Shown piece by piece: positions 12,865-23,110 of a DNA stretch of 64,000 nucleotides; positions within the stretch are counted from its first letter, which is position 1; the number at the start of each line of letters is the position of its first letter. The notes below the pieces were generated by a model. It searched no databases. It saw only the letters and a program-made list of their open reading frames with translations, and was not told the DNA's origin. The translations under genes and the position numbers were made by a program. The stretch spans positions 7,056,620 through 7,120,619 of the forward strand of contig OZ025220.1 in assembly GCA_964019055.1 (NCBI GenBank). The letters run 5' to 3'. This DNA is from Anthopleura xanthogrammica (Eukaryota > Cnidaria > Anthozoa > Actiniaria > Actiniidae).

Positions 12865-13699
12865 CGTCTTAGTAGTCATATATTCTTAATTCTTAGGCCT
12901 CAAAGCGTCTAAAGGAAAATCATCTGGTGCACAAAGTGGTCCTCTTATACCAGCTGTCATCAGTGTGGTAGTAATACTCATAATCATCTCTATTGCTATC
13001 GCTTGCTTTGTCTTTCACAAACGACGAAATCAGCGCATGCACGATAAACCAACCAATGAAGACCCGGTATACGAGTTCTCCGACGTGAATGCCGCCCCTA
13101 CAGCCAAGAAAGAAAACGATGAAACTTACCAACTCGTGAAAAAAGATTCCAAACCAACGTACATGGAACTGAGAGGGACTTCCGGAAGGCGTTCCGATGA
13201 TGACGTCGATGAGGAAGGGTTTAAAAATCCAACCTATCAGAAACTCGATGAAAAGTCACGTGAGAGTAGATTAAGTGACGTAGGTTCTGTTACCATGGAG
13301 ACGCAATATGTAAACCTTGGTAATACCAAGAAGACGGAGAGTGTATATCAACCACTTGAGAAAGAATCTGTAACGCAGAAGAAAAGTTTGGAGGAAGGAA
13401 AGAATGAGTCAAGAAGTGCTTATCAGTCCCTTAACCGACCTAACTCCGACAATAGCCATGTTAAATACAACCCGGGGTACGAACCAGAATCCCCCTTACT
13501 CTACGAGAATTCGACCTCTGATACTCGTGACACCTCAAAGAAGGATGGCAGCACTGAAAATGTTTATAACGATAATCTTTATCTGGAACTAATTTCTGTT
13601 GCAAATCAACCCTGCAATTTGGCAGAGTCGGACGACCAACCCTACGAGATTTTACCCCCTACGGTAAAAGATAATTGCCCGATATACGATAATCTATAG
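9898..13699 (+). CDS. Gene B: short EMI + 3-EGF transmembrane receptor with NPxY and YxxL tail
   Basis: Six exons: 9898-10019, 10359-10469, 11553-11656, 11896-11988, 12531-12824 (or to 12779), 12897-13699. Exon 1 starts MTSTLKVSCIILWTLSSSFL, a signal peptide, and ends in NVCSRQQ like the other family members. Its 122-nt length matches theirs. Exons 2-3 give a full EMI domain ending YTCCNGW; exon 2 is 111 nt instead of the usual 99. Exons 4-5 give three EGF modules. The last exon has a membrane helix (about residues 257-280 of 508) and a cytoplasmic tail with NPTY, many YxxL/V motifs (YQLV, YMEL, YVNL, YQPL, YQSL, YEIL) and a final YDNL. By family, NPxY recruits PTB adaptors (GULP/CED-6) and YxxL recruits SH2 proteins. 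The exon 5 donor is weak: GTATTA after 12824 or GTTATG after 12779, both in phase. Confidence 0.85.
10493..11370. repeat. Nested foldback elements filling gene B intron 2
   Basis: Three inverted pairs are visible. 10493-10541 pairs with about 11021-11075 (core CCTTAGCCTCATG). 10559-10641 pairs with about 11283-11364 (core GATTGGCCGAGAGAACTGCA). 10748-10790 pairs with 10830-10874 around an AATTATTGAAC-type end. The arms interleave, suggesting insertion of one element into another. No coding sequence. Confidence 0.7.
11690..11850. repeat. SINE-like repeat, copy 1
   Basis: This shares a diverged block with 13900-14130: a TTCTTCG...TTTTTC...CTCAGCAAA core followed by AATTCGATCTG and TAGCC.TGCC.TGAC. 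It lies in gene B intron 3. The upstream part resembles the tRNA-like head of copy 2 only weakly. Confidence 0.4.
12131..12390. repeat. Foldback element in gene B intron 4
   Basis: AATAGGCAATGTGCAT at the left end is the near-complement of ATGCACATTGGCTATT at the right end. GGGAAAGTGAGTTCT near 12170 is complemented by AGAACTCACTTTCCC near 12328. Arms are about 55 bp and the centre about 140 bp. No coding capacity. Confidence 0.75.
12825..12865. repeat. ATT microsatellite at the gene B exon 5 / intron 5 border
   Basis: About 13 ATT units. It lies directly at the possible splice donor (12824/12825). If translated it would add a poly-isoleucine run, so it is more likely intronic. Confidence 0.85.
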
Positions 13700-13774
13700 A
13701 GGATAATACTGTTGGCCGAAAACATCGGCTATAATTTGATCAAAATTCGTATATCTAGTTTATTGGTAAAGATA

Positions 13775-13780
13775 AATAAA
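13775..13780 (+). terminator. Candidate polyadenylation signal of gene B
   Basis: AATAAA lies 76 bp after the gene B stop codon (TAG, 13697-13699). No other good candidate lies nearer. Confidence 0.55.
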
Positions 13781-13899
13781 TTTAAGATTGTTAGAATATA
13801 CTGTATATTTTGCAACTGAGCAATGAACCTTTTGTCATCACTGATATTGTAAAATGAGAATGCATTGGGTGATGCACCATTCAGTACCGTGTAATCAAC

Positions 13900-14130
13900 A
13901 GTAGTGTAGCAGTGTTCTCGCCTCTCACCGCTAGGGTCTCGGGTTTGATTCCTGAGCTCGGCATTACATGTTAGTATAGTTTGTTAGCCCTCTCCAGTGA
14001 TTCGCAAAGCCGTTACGGCAAAAACGCGAAGAAGCTTGATTGGAGTTTTTTTTTCCGGATTCTTCGATTTTCCTTCCTAAGCAAATCCCAATTCGATCTG
14101 AATGTTAGCCGTGCCATGACTTAAACAAGC
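13900..14130 (+). repeat. tRNA-derived SINE-like repeat, copy 2
   Basis: The head reads like a tRNA-derived SINE: GTTCTCGCCTCTCACCGCTA followed by a B-box-like GGTTTGATTCC about 20 bp on. It ends with the TTCTTCGATTTTCCTTC...AATTCGATCTG block shared with 11690-11850. It lies between genes B and C. It cannot be folded into an intact tRNA, so it is not called as a tRNA gene. Confidence 0.45.
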
Positions 14131-14554
14131 CCAGATCTTTTTTCAGGACTGGTCTGAGAGTTAGCCACTCCTTGACTTAGATCAGCTCAAAGTTGTTTCC
14201 GGGTTCGATAAAGTCGTATCCTTATTTTGTAGTATTTGTATACAACATTTGTTATTAAACAAATATATTTCGCTTTTAGCGTCCGCCCTTTAATGTTTCT
14301 CCAGTGTTCAGCCGGAAATACGTCACGACTTCCGTCTTATTTCTCAGAACCAATAAGACAAGAATAGACAGAGGTGAGTTGTTTGGGGTGCACTGTAAGC
14401 TATTTAATCCAACTAAACTTGCAAGTACATGTAGATCGACTGTTGCTATTATTCATATTGGAAGAGTAAATTTGCCTTCTAAGCATATTTGGGTAAATTT
14501 AGCATACATCACATCCTTTAGTTAAGTGGACATTTTCTATCCAACTTCAACGAC

Positions 14555-17500
14555 ATGGGTTCAAGCGTCTTGCGTCGTGTAGCGCTCAGTTCCTGCATCC
14601 TCGTATTGTTTCTACTTGGTCAAAGTAATGGCAATCTGGCAGCAAATGGGAAAAATGTTTGTTCCAGGCGAGTAAGGTAAGATTCTAAAGGCCCGTGGGC
14701 GATTTTTGCGATGATTTTTGAAAATATAATATATTTTGTCTTATGCTTCTAAAGATACAATTGTCCAGGCAATCTTGATGTCCGGAATTATACTATACGC
14801 GAGTTAATCCTTTACCATATTTGACTATGACCAAAATCGCCGCAGAAATCGCACCTTAAATGGCCGTAAAAATTGGCAGTCTAATCGAGCCTCCAGTCAT
14901 AGAGAATATTATTTAAGTATATTCTAGTATATGTATATAAGTATATAATTTTATGTAATTTAATATAAAATATGTAATTTCCCGCAATTCAGTTTTTCTG
15001 CCATGGGTATTTATTAAAGCATTATTATGAGACCAGAAATTTTAAATAAAAAAAAAAGTAGGAAACATACGACACTAACTTACAAGCACGTACACGCCAC
15101 AACATGCCGTAACATTGACATGGCTTCATCCAACCACAACGCTTATAGTAACATGGAAAAATACGTAAGTTAAGAAAACCGCTCTATTATAAAAAAGAAA
15201 TCAGAAAATGATTTTATGATTTTTGTACAGGGGCGGCGGAAGTGGGGAGGGGGGGGGGGGCAGTCCCCCCCCCCCCCTTATTTAAATCATTAACTATAAA
15301 TCATAAATATTTTTACAGGCATTTGTATTTTGTATTTTGTAAAAAAAAAAAAATGTAGTGCCCCCCCCTCTCTAAGGATTTTCAGCTTCTGCCGCCGCTG
15401 TTCTATGCTTCTTTCACTTCAGTTTCAGCCGATTTCTGGCGAAATGCTTTAATTCATAAATACACTAAATATATCGATAAATATAAAATATCAATAACAT
15501 TCTAATAATAATCTACAGATATACAAATCAGTTTGACATGCATGGGGCGTATTACTCTATTTATATACTGCATTTCTCCCCGGGATTTTTTCCTTGTATA
15601 CATACATATATACACACTAGTGATATGCGGACTAAAACGGAAGTTCCTTTGAAGATGACCATAGTTTACTGTCATTGCCTTTCCTTTACCGGTCAATATT
15701 CCTGTTCATTTTATTCTGTCAGTTCTTAGTGACATTTGGGGTTTATTTTCTTAGGTAATCAGTTATTTTAAGACTAAATTGAAAGTATTGTAAAGAAAGG
15801 TCTGAACCCAGGTGAATGTATATTTATCGAAGTAACAATATTTGTCGAAGAAACAATATTTGTATTATGATCATCCGGGTGGATGTAGTCCTGAGAAGGA
15901 CTGTTTGATGTGACTGACGTTTCGACAACCTGAGCGGAAGTCACCTTCAGAGTCAAGTGAAGGATAAATTGAAAGTACCACGACAGGAGATGTCTCGTGA
16001 GATTGACGTGCTTTTAAAGCAGGAACTGCTCTGTTTCGCTTTCAGCAAGTTTATAAGCGAAAAAAGGAATAAAAATATCCTTTCCCCTACGATTACGATA
16101 TTTTTGCTTGGCAATGTATTAAAACTTAGATAAAGACCCCTTGCAGCACGTCGGAATGCAGCTCAATTTGGAGGACAAAACAATAGGTTCCAATTCTCAG
16201 GAGAATAAAATTCTTTTGTTTTGTCCTCTAAATTGAGCTGCTTTGACGTCACGTGAAAGAGTCCATTCCCCTTTTACGAGCAATACGACTAAGTGAACTG
16301 CGGCACATGACATTCCCTCGTTCATACTTGACACACTCACACTATTTTTAATCCTGAAACAAATTGGAAAAAGAGGGAGCACGAAAGTCGAGGGAAAGCA
16401 AATTGGAAAATTACAAAAAGTTTTTTTCCTTGCACAGTCAGCACATCAACCCACTTTATATGAAGTTACGTTAAAACCCTTTCAGGGCTTCAAGTGTCCC
16501 TGTATTTCCTATATTTTATTTTCTAAGTTCCCCTATGTTCCCCTATATAGTTCTTAAATGTCCTATAACTCCTATGATTTTATTCAGAAAAGGAAAGGAA
16601 AAAATAATTATCAAGCTCATATACTTTGGTACTGGTGAAAGGGAAATAAAAATTAACTTGAAAAATATAGGAAATATAGGGACACTTGAAGCCCTGCCAT
16701 ATATGAAGCTTGGTTAAACCAAGAGCTTTTTGATTGATATTTTTTACTAAGATAGCAAGCCAAGAACGACTGGAGACAAGTTACTAAAATGGGTGTGGAT
16801 GTTTTTATTACAACGAACTGAACTCTAGATGTCACTATTTTTTTCTTTCAGTTTTTCAAAAAACTTTAGACAGTCAGTTCAAGTCTCATTGAAGATAAGA
16901 TCTGTCTTTAAGTGTGGATTTTGGAATCTAGTTAACTGTACTCGTTACAGGTAAGGTCTGATTATTTCACATAATTGACTTTTATTTAACATTCATATTG
17001 TATCATATATGATACCCTGAGACAAGCACACGAAGAAATTTAACAACAAGTATGCTAAATTATATATTGAGTTATCTAAGCATTTTTGGTTGCCAACCTT
17101 TGGTTTTCTTTTTACTCTAGAACAGTCTATGAGACAAAATATAGAATAGCCACTAGAATATCCTACAGAAAACAATACCAATGCTGTAAGGGATGGAGTC
17201 AAGTGGGAGATCAGTGTACTAAAGGTAAATAACCTAATGCTAGGGTAGTCACTAGAATATCCTACAGAATACAATACCAATGTTGTAAGGGATGGAGTCA
17301 AGTGAGATGACTTTCTACATTTTTCTTCTATTCTGTTTTCAGCTATTTGTACTCACCCTTGTGTGCACGGCACGTGTACCAAACCAGATAACTGCTCGTG
17401 TCTCTCAGGTTACTATGGAAACCTGTGTGATAGAGGTATGTACCAGCACACCTAACATCTCAATTTATAATCATTCTCAATGCTGTTTGTGTTTATTTCC

Positions 17501-20452
17501 TTTTCTTCCTCGTCAGACTGTCCTTCACATAAATGGGGACCTCACTGTAAACATGACTGTCTCTGTCAAAATAACGCTAAATGCTCTCCCCACACTGGTA
17601 TCTGTACGTGTACCCCAGGGTGGGAGAGACAGTACTGTGACAAGACATGTGACCAAGGTTACTATGGTGATAAATGCCTAAAAAGATGCACCTGTCTTAA
17701 TGGAGCGACATGTGACCCTGTTAGTGGTAACTGCACATGCACAGCTGGATATCATGGACAGCGGTAAGTGGACGTTAAAGAAGGAACATGCGCGCGCAGA
17801 TACCATCTTTATTTTTAGTCTTTTTATTTAATTCACCTCATTAGCTAAAGATAGAATATAATCTGCTTGTTTTCAGATGCAAATTTAGATGTTCTTCCGG
17901 TTGGTATGGCAAAAACTGTGCTCGACAATGTGAATGCCAGAATGGTGCGTCTTGTGATCACGTGAATGGCACGTGTAAATGCTTACCTGGTTACATGGGG
18001 CAAAGGTAGGTCAGGATTGTCCTGCCTTGCCTTGCCTTGCCTTGCCTTGCCTTGCCTTGCCTTGCCTTGCCTTGCCTTGCCTTGCCTTGCCTTGCCTTGC
18101 CTTGCCTTGCCTTGCCTTGCCTTGCCTTGCCTTGCCTTGCCTTGCCTTGCCTTGCCTTGCCTTGCCTTGCCTTGCCTTGCCTTGCCTTGCCTTGCCTTGC
18201 CTTGCCTTGCCTTGCCTTGCCTTGCCTTGCCTTGCCTTGCCTTGCCTTGCCTTGCCTTGCCTTGCCTTGCCTTGCCTTGCCTTGCCTTGCCTTGCCTTGC
18301 CTTGCCTTGCCTTGCCTTGCCTTGCCTTGCCTTGCCTTGCCTTGCCTTGCCTTGCCTTGCCTTGCCTTGCCTTGCCTTGCCTTGCCTTGCCTTGCCTTGC
18401 CTTGCCTTGCCTTGCCTTGCCTTGCCTTGCCTTGCCTTGCCTTGCCTTGCCTTGCCTCGTCCTACCTTACCTAAAGTTCCCCTTTATCAACAGATGCGAA
18501 AAGTTATGCTCGGATGATATCATAGGACGCAATTGCCATGGAAACTGCGCATGTCACAACAACGCTATTTGTTCCCCACGTGGCTTTTGTAACTGCACCT
18601 CAGGCTATACCGGCATGCTTTGCGAGAAACGGTGTTCTGCAATTCTAACTGGCTGTTTAAGACAGTGTAATTGCAGTCAGTGGGGTTACTGTAATCCTTA
18701 TTCCGGGTTGTGTTTGTAAGTACCACATGAAAATTATTGTGCAAAAGCTTTTGAGCATTTGTTTCATTTAAATAAATGAGAATTAACAGTGAGATCCACG
18801 GAGTGGCTCTTCCTCCACTGCATTCCAATTGGAATTTAGAAGTTGATTTTTGAGGAGGGAGGAGAAACCAGAGAAGACCCGGAAAAACCCTCGAATTTTA
18901 CCTGTGAACGAGAGCAAAAAACTAATTATTGAACCACAAAATGTGAGTTAACTTTTTTTCATTTCCAATTTGAAGATGTCAGCCAGGATACATTGGTCCA
19001 TCATGTGATACACAATGCCCGGATGGAAAATATGGCCCAGGATGCACCGCGGACTGCACATGTCAGAACAATGCAACATGTAGCAAAGCGGATGGGTCAT
19101 GTGACTGTCTATCGGGATGGACTGGTGTTGAATGTAACAATCCATGTCCGGCTGGTTACTATGGAAAAAACTGTCAATCAAAGTGCTTATGTCAGAATGG
19201 CGCATCATGTGACCCCGTGACAGCACAATGTACATGCGTGGGGAAGTGGCAGGGGGGATTTTGTAATACTAGTAAGTGTCAAACTTTTTTTTAGAATACG
19301 GTACCACCCATAGTAGTCAAAGAATTATGTTGGAAACTTATGTTGATCAAGTGATGAACATTCTAAATGAGACAGGAAATGACGTCATGTGGAGTCAATT
19401 CACCAATTCAACGTATCTCTGTATAAAAATAGTCACTACAAACAACCAAATTCGGAGCATTTCAGGGAGCCCATATTATAGAATGGTTTTCATAAGAGTG
19501 AGAAACGTTTGGTACTGGCTTGAATAGCACTTCCTAAGTGCAACATGCCGTAACACTAAAATGGCTTTCCATTGTCTTTAAGTAATTCATCCAATCACAA
19601 CGCGTAGTTACTGTAAAATACGGTACGGCAACAGTAGGGTTACCAATTTGCCGTATTGTTCCTACTCATAAGAAAAGAGTGCGTACTTTCCGATACCCCC
19701 ATCTCAAACCAACGATTTGACCTCCTTCCTATATTTTTCAAATTTTACGATTTTTTTTTCCAGGTACGACTTTTAATAGCGGACAACAAAGTAAAGTTAT
19801 AGCTGAAGTGCTTCTACCGAGCGTGCTTGGCAGCGCCGGTTTCATCCTCATCATGATCTTTGTTATTGTCGTACTGATTGAGTGTCGACGGAGAAACCGA
19901 AAAATGCGCAGAAGAAAAACGAGAAAAGATCCTCCGGTTACAGAAAATGATGAAACGAAAGTCGATTCTACAGCCAAGAAGGATGGGAAAAGCAAGAGGA
20001 AGCGAAGAGGGAAAGAGAAGAATAACTCTAATGTGGATATCAAACTCCAAGCTCCGTTTTACGATAATTTCCAAGCTAAAAACTCGACAGAGAGTCATGT
20101 GGTCAGTGTTAGTACTGTAACCATAGAAGCGCATTATTCTGGTCTCCGTAATGCTGGTAGCCTCGGAAACCAAGATGTTTATCAACCTCTTGATAGGAAT
20201 TTCAAGGACTCTCAACTAACCGGAATGGGTATCTATGGCAACCAAGAAAAAAATGACGACTACCAGTCTTTGGGAGTACAAGGAAAGGACGATCACGTTT
20301 ATCAAGGTCTCTCATTCAAAGGTCACTCGACTGATGAAGTAGAGTCTCCGGCACTGTACGATAATGCATCCCGTGTACCCGAGACCCCTGAGCCTCGGTA
20401 TGAAATTAGCCCATCAGAGGAGGACGAAACATACATCACGTTGATTTCATAA
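14555..20452 (+). CDS. Gene C: EMI + 8-EGF transmembrane receptor
   Basis: Nine exons: 14555-14676, 16852-16950, 17121-17224, 17343-17435, 17517-17763, 17877-18005, 18494-18715, 18976-19271, 19764-20452. They total 2001 nt, giving 666 residues. A signal peptide ([20 protein letters not shown]) and EMI domain (to about residue 108, ending YQCCKGW) precede about eight EGF modules (109-437), a membrane helix (about 452-477) and a basic, tyrosine-bearing tail. Tail motifs include YSGL, YQPL, YQSL, YQGL and a terminal YITL; YQSL and YQGL are nine residues apart, a loose ITAM. No NPxY was seen. Exon borders are GT/AG with matching phases. The exon 18494-18715 is more diverged than its counterparts in E and G. 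The intron before it is almost wholly a CCTTG repeat. The phase-1 end at 19271 could also join the orphan tail D. Confidence 0.9.
15233..15370. repeat. Low-complexity G-run / C-run patch
   Basis: A run of G is followed by a run of C near 15250-15280, and a second C run lies near 15360-15368 after an A run. The flanks repeat a GGCGGC-type motif in inverse (near 15232 and 15390), suggesting the ends of a small foldback. Confidence 0.6.
15916..15950 (-). other. Penelope-like / hammerhead-like conserved motif
   Basis: GACGTTTCGACAACCTGAG and the following bases to CTTCAG resemble, on the minus strand, the CTGA...GAAACGTC order of small hammerheads associated with Penelope-like elements. The CTGATGA core is not perfect here. 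Low-confidence remnant call. Confidence 0.25.
16135..16262. repeat. Foldback element, family 2, copy 1
   Basis: GCAGCTCAATTTGGAGGACA is answered by the inverse TGTCCTCTAAATTGAGCTGC, with a short centre carrying CTCAGGAGAAT. Outer parts read AGACCCCTTGCAGCACGT and TGACGTCACGTG. A second copy lies at 45101-45234. Confidence 0.75.
17248..17304 (+). pseudogene. Relic duplicate of the EMI exon 3' half in gene C intron 3
   Basis: The sequence repeats the end of exon 17121-17224 almost base for base (TCACTAGAATATCC through GGAGTCAAGTG). It lacks the rest of the exon and would run into TGA. More decayed forms sit in the same place in E (about 26687-26740), F (about 40282-40300) and A, so the duplication predates the family copies. 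Confidence 0.8.
18025..18456. repeat. CCTTG pentanucleotide array in gene C intron 6
   Basis: About 86 near-perfect CCTTG units fill the intron between exons ending 18005 and starting 18494. A 5-bp unit leaves all plus frames open, so long CLALP-type open frames there are artefacts. The last units decay to CCTCGTCCTACC just before the acceptor. Confidence 0.97.
19272..19763. other. Gene C last intron
   Basis: This separates the last EGF exon from the membrane exon. It includes an 83-codon open frame (19276-19527) that I do not recognise, and a repeat block near 19545-19625 shared with 15103-15165. I see no support for a gene. Confidence 0.5.
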
Positions 20453-20705
20453 CAGCTGTCTACTTTGGGTTAAAAATACTGGTCATAAATTTGTGTCCAA
20501 GTGAAATACAGTACATTTATTGTATTGTAGTATATTGTTCTTTCTCCCACGCAATAAGAAAAATACAGCCAATCAGAAAGCAGAAAAGCCGTTGTATATT
20601 CGTCGGTATTTCACTCTTCCTTCCCATGATGCACTGCGCGTTGAATCTACGCATTTGTACTATTATTTTCTATGGTGTGGGATAAAATAGTTATACAATG
20701 GTTTC

Positions 20706-20828
20706 TCGTGGCATACCGTGGATATCCCACTCGTCACTGGTATTTTTTTTAGAAAAATACTCGACTAAAAGCTCGTTTGTATGCTAGAAACTACAAGTGA
20801 CTCATGGGATATTCCACGGTATGCCACC
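20706..20828. repeat. Foldback element after gene C
   Basis: GTGGCATACCGTGGATATCC and its near-complement at the right end flank a centre with TTTTTTTTAGAAAAATA. Arms are about 32 bp. Intergenic, noncoding. Confidence 0.75.
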
Positions 20829-20926
20829 CGAAAACATTGAATAACTAGTATATATTGTAGCTAGGTATTGTATTATCTTTTGTCGTTCTAATGTTACTTG
20901 GACAATTGACTACGGACAACTTCTCA

Positions 20927-20932
20927 AATAAA
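20927..20932 (+). terminator. Candidate polyadenylation signal of gene C
   Basis: AATAAA about 475 bp after the gene C stop. No closer canonical AATAAA was found. It would imply a 3' UTR that includes the foldback at 20706-20828. Confidence 0.35.
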
Positions 20933-21381
20933 CATATTTCATACTTAGGATAGGATAAATGGCACTGCAAGATCACACGCTATTCATTAAATAATATTAC
21001 TGAATATTGAACTACGTTTTTACGCGATGATTAACACTTGCCACGATATAATATGCCTCGAGATAAATAGCACTACATACATACAATATAGCAACAGACA
21101 GACAGACAGTGTAATCAGTCAGTCATTCGATTCCTGGCCTCGGCATGTGAGTTAAAGTGCTAGTCTTATGAAAATGACACTGTAAAATCATCACTTTTCT
21201 GTGATTATTATCCACAAATAGGTCGTATAGTTTACGAATTAACAAAAATCGGAAAGAAAAAAAATAATTATGGGAATGAATTTCGTTCTTAAAATCGCTA
21301 AAAAGTGTGTCCGCCATTGTTCGGTCAGCTGAGTTGTATTTATTCGTGACGTCATATGCGCACTTCTGACTTTGCTCTCCA

Positions 21382-21581
21382 NNNNNNNNNNNNNNNNNNN
21401 NNNNNNNNNNNNNNNNNNNNNNNNNNNNNNNNNNNNNNNNNNNNNNNNNNNNNNNNNNNNNNNNNNNNNNNNNNNNNNNNNNNNNNNNNNNNNNNNNNNN
21501 NNNNNNNNNNNNNNNNNNNNNNNNNNNNNNNNNNNNNNNNNNNNNNNNNNNNNNNNNNNNNNNNNNNNNNNNNNNNNNNNN
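21382..21581. other. Assembly gap of 200 N
   Basis: The run is exactly 200 N, which often marks a gap of unknown size. It lies between gene C and the orphan tail exon D, where missing EGF exons could be hidden. Open frames spanning it are meaningless. Confidence 1.
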
Positions 21582-21744
21582 TACACATTTAATGTGTTCG
21601 CATACTTCTATGCACGGGCTTTTTGTTGCCAAACGAGCTTTTACACTCCTTGTTTAATAACCCCAGACAGCTTCATATCCAAAAGTGTCGGTTTAACGTA
21701 CAAACGTCTCGTGTGCATAGAAGTATGCAAATACATTAAATGTA
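21582..21744. repeat. Foldback element next to the gap
   Basis: CATTTAATGTGTTCGCATAC near 21587 is complemented by GTATGCAAATACATTAAATG near 21724-21742. The gap may have truncated its left side. Confidence 0.65.
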
Positions 21745-21866
21745 GTCATAATTTTGCGCGTCGCGCTGTAACCGCGGCTAAAAATGGACAAGTGAGTCTG
21801 CAGTCAAGAAACACAGCGGTATTTACCGAACGAGTAAAGGGACTATTATATATATGACTTTTACAG

Positions 21867-22771
21867 TTCTTCCAACTGAACCAACTGCTAATGATCATGA
21901 AGATCAATTTGGTGAGCAGGACAGCTCGGTTCTTCCAGGTTTTATTGCTGGTGCAAGTCTTGTTTTTCTTATCATCTTTATATCCATTACCGTTGCTATT
22001 GGTTACTGTATTTATCGAAAAAGACAAAATCTGCGCATGCTCAGACAAACCCTCGAACCCACTTATGAAATTCCTGATGCTGTGAGCTCAATGGTGCTTC
22101 ACACTACCACCAAAAATGAAGGTGACAAAAATGTTCCCTTGGAGACGAACTATATGGGTCTTGACAACCGTGTCAGGGTTGGAGATGAGCGTACATACCA
22201 GTCTCTTCATAAGGAAAGCAGTTACCATGGATACGAATCCCCGAACGGTGAATCTGTTAGCACTCATGTTTATCAGTCACTCGATAGAAAACCCGACCCA
22301 ACTTATCAGAGCCTCGCGAAAACTGGTCAGCAGCAACCGCCTGAAGGGAACAAAGAGAAGGAAAATACGGTTGCCATGGAGACACACTATATGGGCCTTG
22401 GTAACCGCGTCAACGATGTTTATCAGTCTTTGAATGGAAAATCTGTTGGTAAAGATGAAAATAAACTAAGAGACGATCTTAAACCACGAAGCCATGATAG
22501 AGGTTGTCATAGCGACAACCAACGTAACCATGGCGACTACCAACCGCTCAGCAAGCTCAATAAGGACAACGATTATCAGAGTTTGGATGCTAAGAAACAA
22601 CTCTCTTCGGCAAATGGATCTGAATCGCCGGTATATGATAATACGCCTCAAGACATATATGATGAAGATGGGTTGTGTAATGGTATGGGCCATGATTATG
22701 AAGCGGATAGGGAAGGAACGAATGAGGATGAAGCAGTGGATACGCCTTCCTACGAGATTTTACCTCCCTAA
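21867..22771 (+). CDS. D: orphan transmembrane + ITAM tail exon
   Basis: This is the last exon of an EMI/EGF receptor, homologous to the tails of E and G but standing alone. An acceptor (TTTTACAG) precedes phase-1 sequence reading LPTEPTANDHEDQFGE, then a membrane helix ([19 protein letters not shown]) and a tyrosine-rich cytoplasmic tail to SYEILPP and the stop. It has two canonical ITAMs, [15 protein letters not shown] and YQPL-8-YQSL, plus YMGL twice. Upstream there are no EGF exons back to gene C's stop, only foldbacks and the 200-N gap. It is therefore the end of a gene hidden in the gap, an alternative last exon for gene C (phase fits), or a relic. An AATAAA at 22781-22786 follows, and the frame is intact, which argues against long decay. 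Confidence 0.8.
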
Positions 22772-23007
22772 AATCGTTATAATAAACCTTAGTCTCTGGA
22801 TTTCTTGTTTCACCAAACTCAATTTTGACAATGACGAATCCCGACAAACCCAAATTTACGGATCGGCTGATCATCTACCAGTTGATCTTCGAAAAAATGT
22901 TAACCAATCAGAATCGAGAAAATGTGCAAAACTGAGGTGTCATCCTTAGTAGCCTGACGACTCGGGAAACCATTATTTCTTTATTTTATTTCCCCACTCA
23001 ATGAAGA

Positions 23008-23009
<2 letters not shown>

Positions 23010-23063
<54 letters not shown>

Positions 23064-23110
23064 TACTTTATTATAGCCCTTTACACAAGTTTCAAAGTGC
23101 TTTACAAAAT
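23010..23110. repeat. AAT microsatellite joined to a LINE-type 3' end
   Basis: About 17 AAT units (23010-23062) run into ACTTTATTATAGCCCTTTACA and AAAGTGCTTTACAAA. Related wording (ACTTTATTTATATAGCGCGC, GGCGCTTTACAAAAGG) ends the LINE fragments near 48290 and 31730. The E and G copies lack it: there AAGAATATCATAGTAAATG is continuous. Confidence 0.65.

Larger units (their letters stand above)
14677..16851. other. Gene C intron 1 (2.2 kb), repeats only
   Basis: This holds an ACATGCCGTAACATTG block (near 15103) that recurs near 19545 and 44431, a G/C homopolymer patch (15233-15370), a Penelope-like motif (15916-15950) and a foldback (16135-16262). No coding exon was recognised. Confidence 0.65.

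Noticed and set aside
13900..13980. Possible tRNA gene
   Set aside because: The B-box-like GGTTTGATTCC is present, but no full cloverleaf or acceptor stem could be paired; a SINE fits better.
17966..18719. Long CLALP-repeat open frames on the plus strand
   Set aside because: They are translations of the CCTTG array, whose 5-bp unit lacks stops in these frames. The true exons around it (17877-18005, 18494-18715) use GT/AG borders.
19276..19527. 83-codon frame in the last gene C intron
   Set aside because: No similarity I recognise, and it starts at the donor of an EGF exon; probably chance or repeat-derived.
21123..21857. Open frames crossing the N run
   Set aside because: They consist mostly of undefined residues across the assembly gap.
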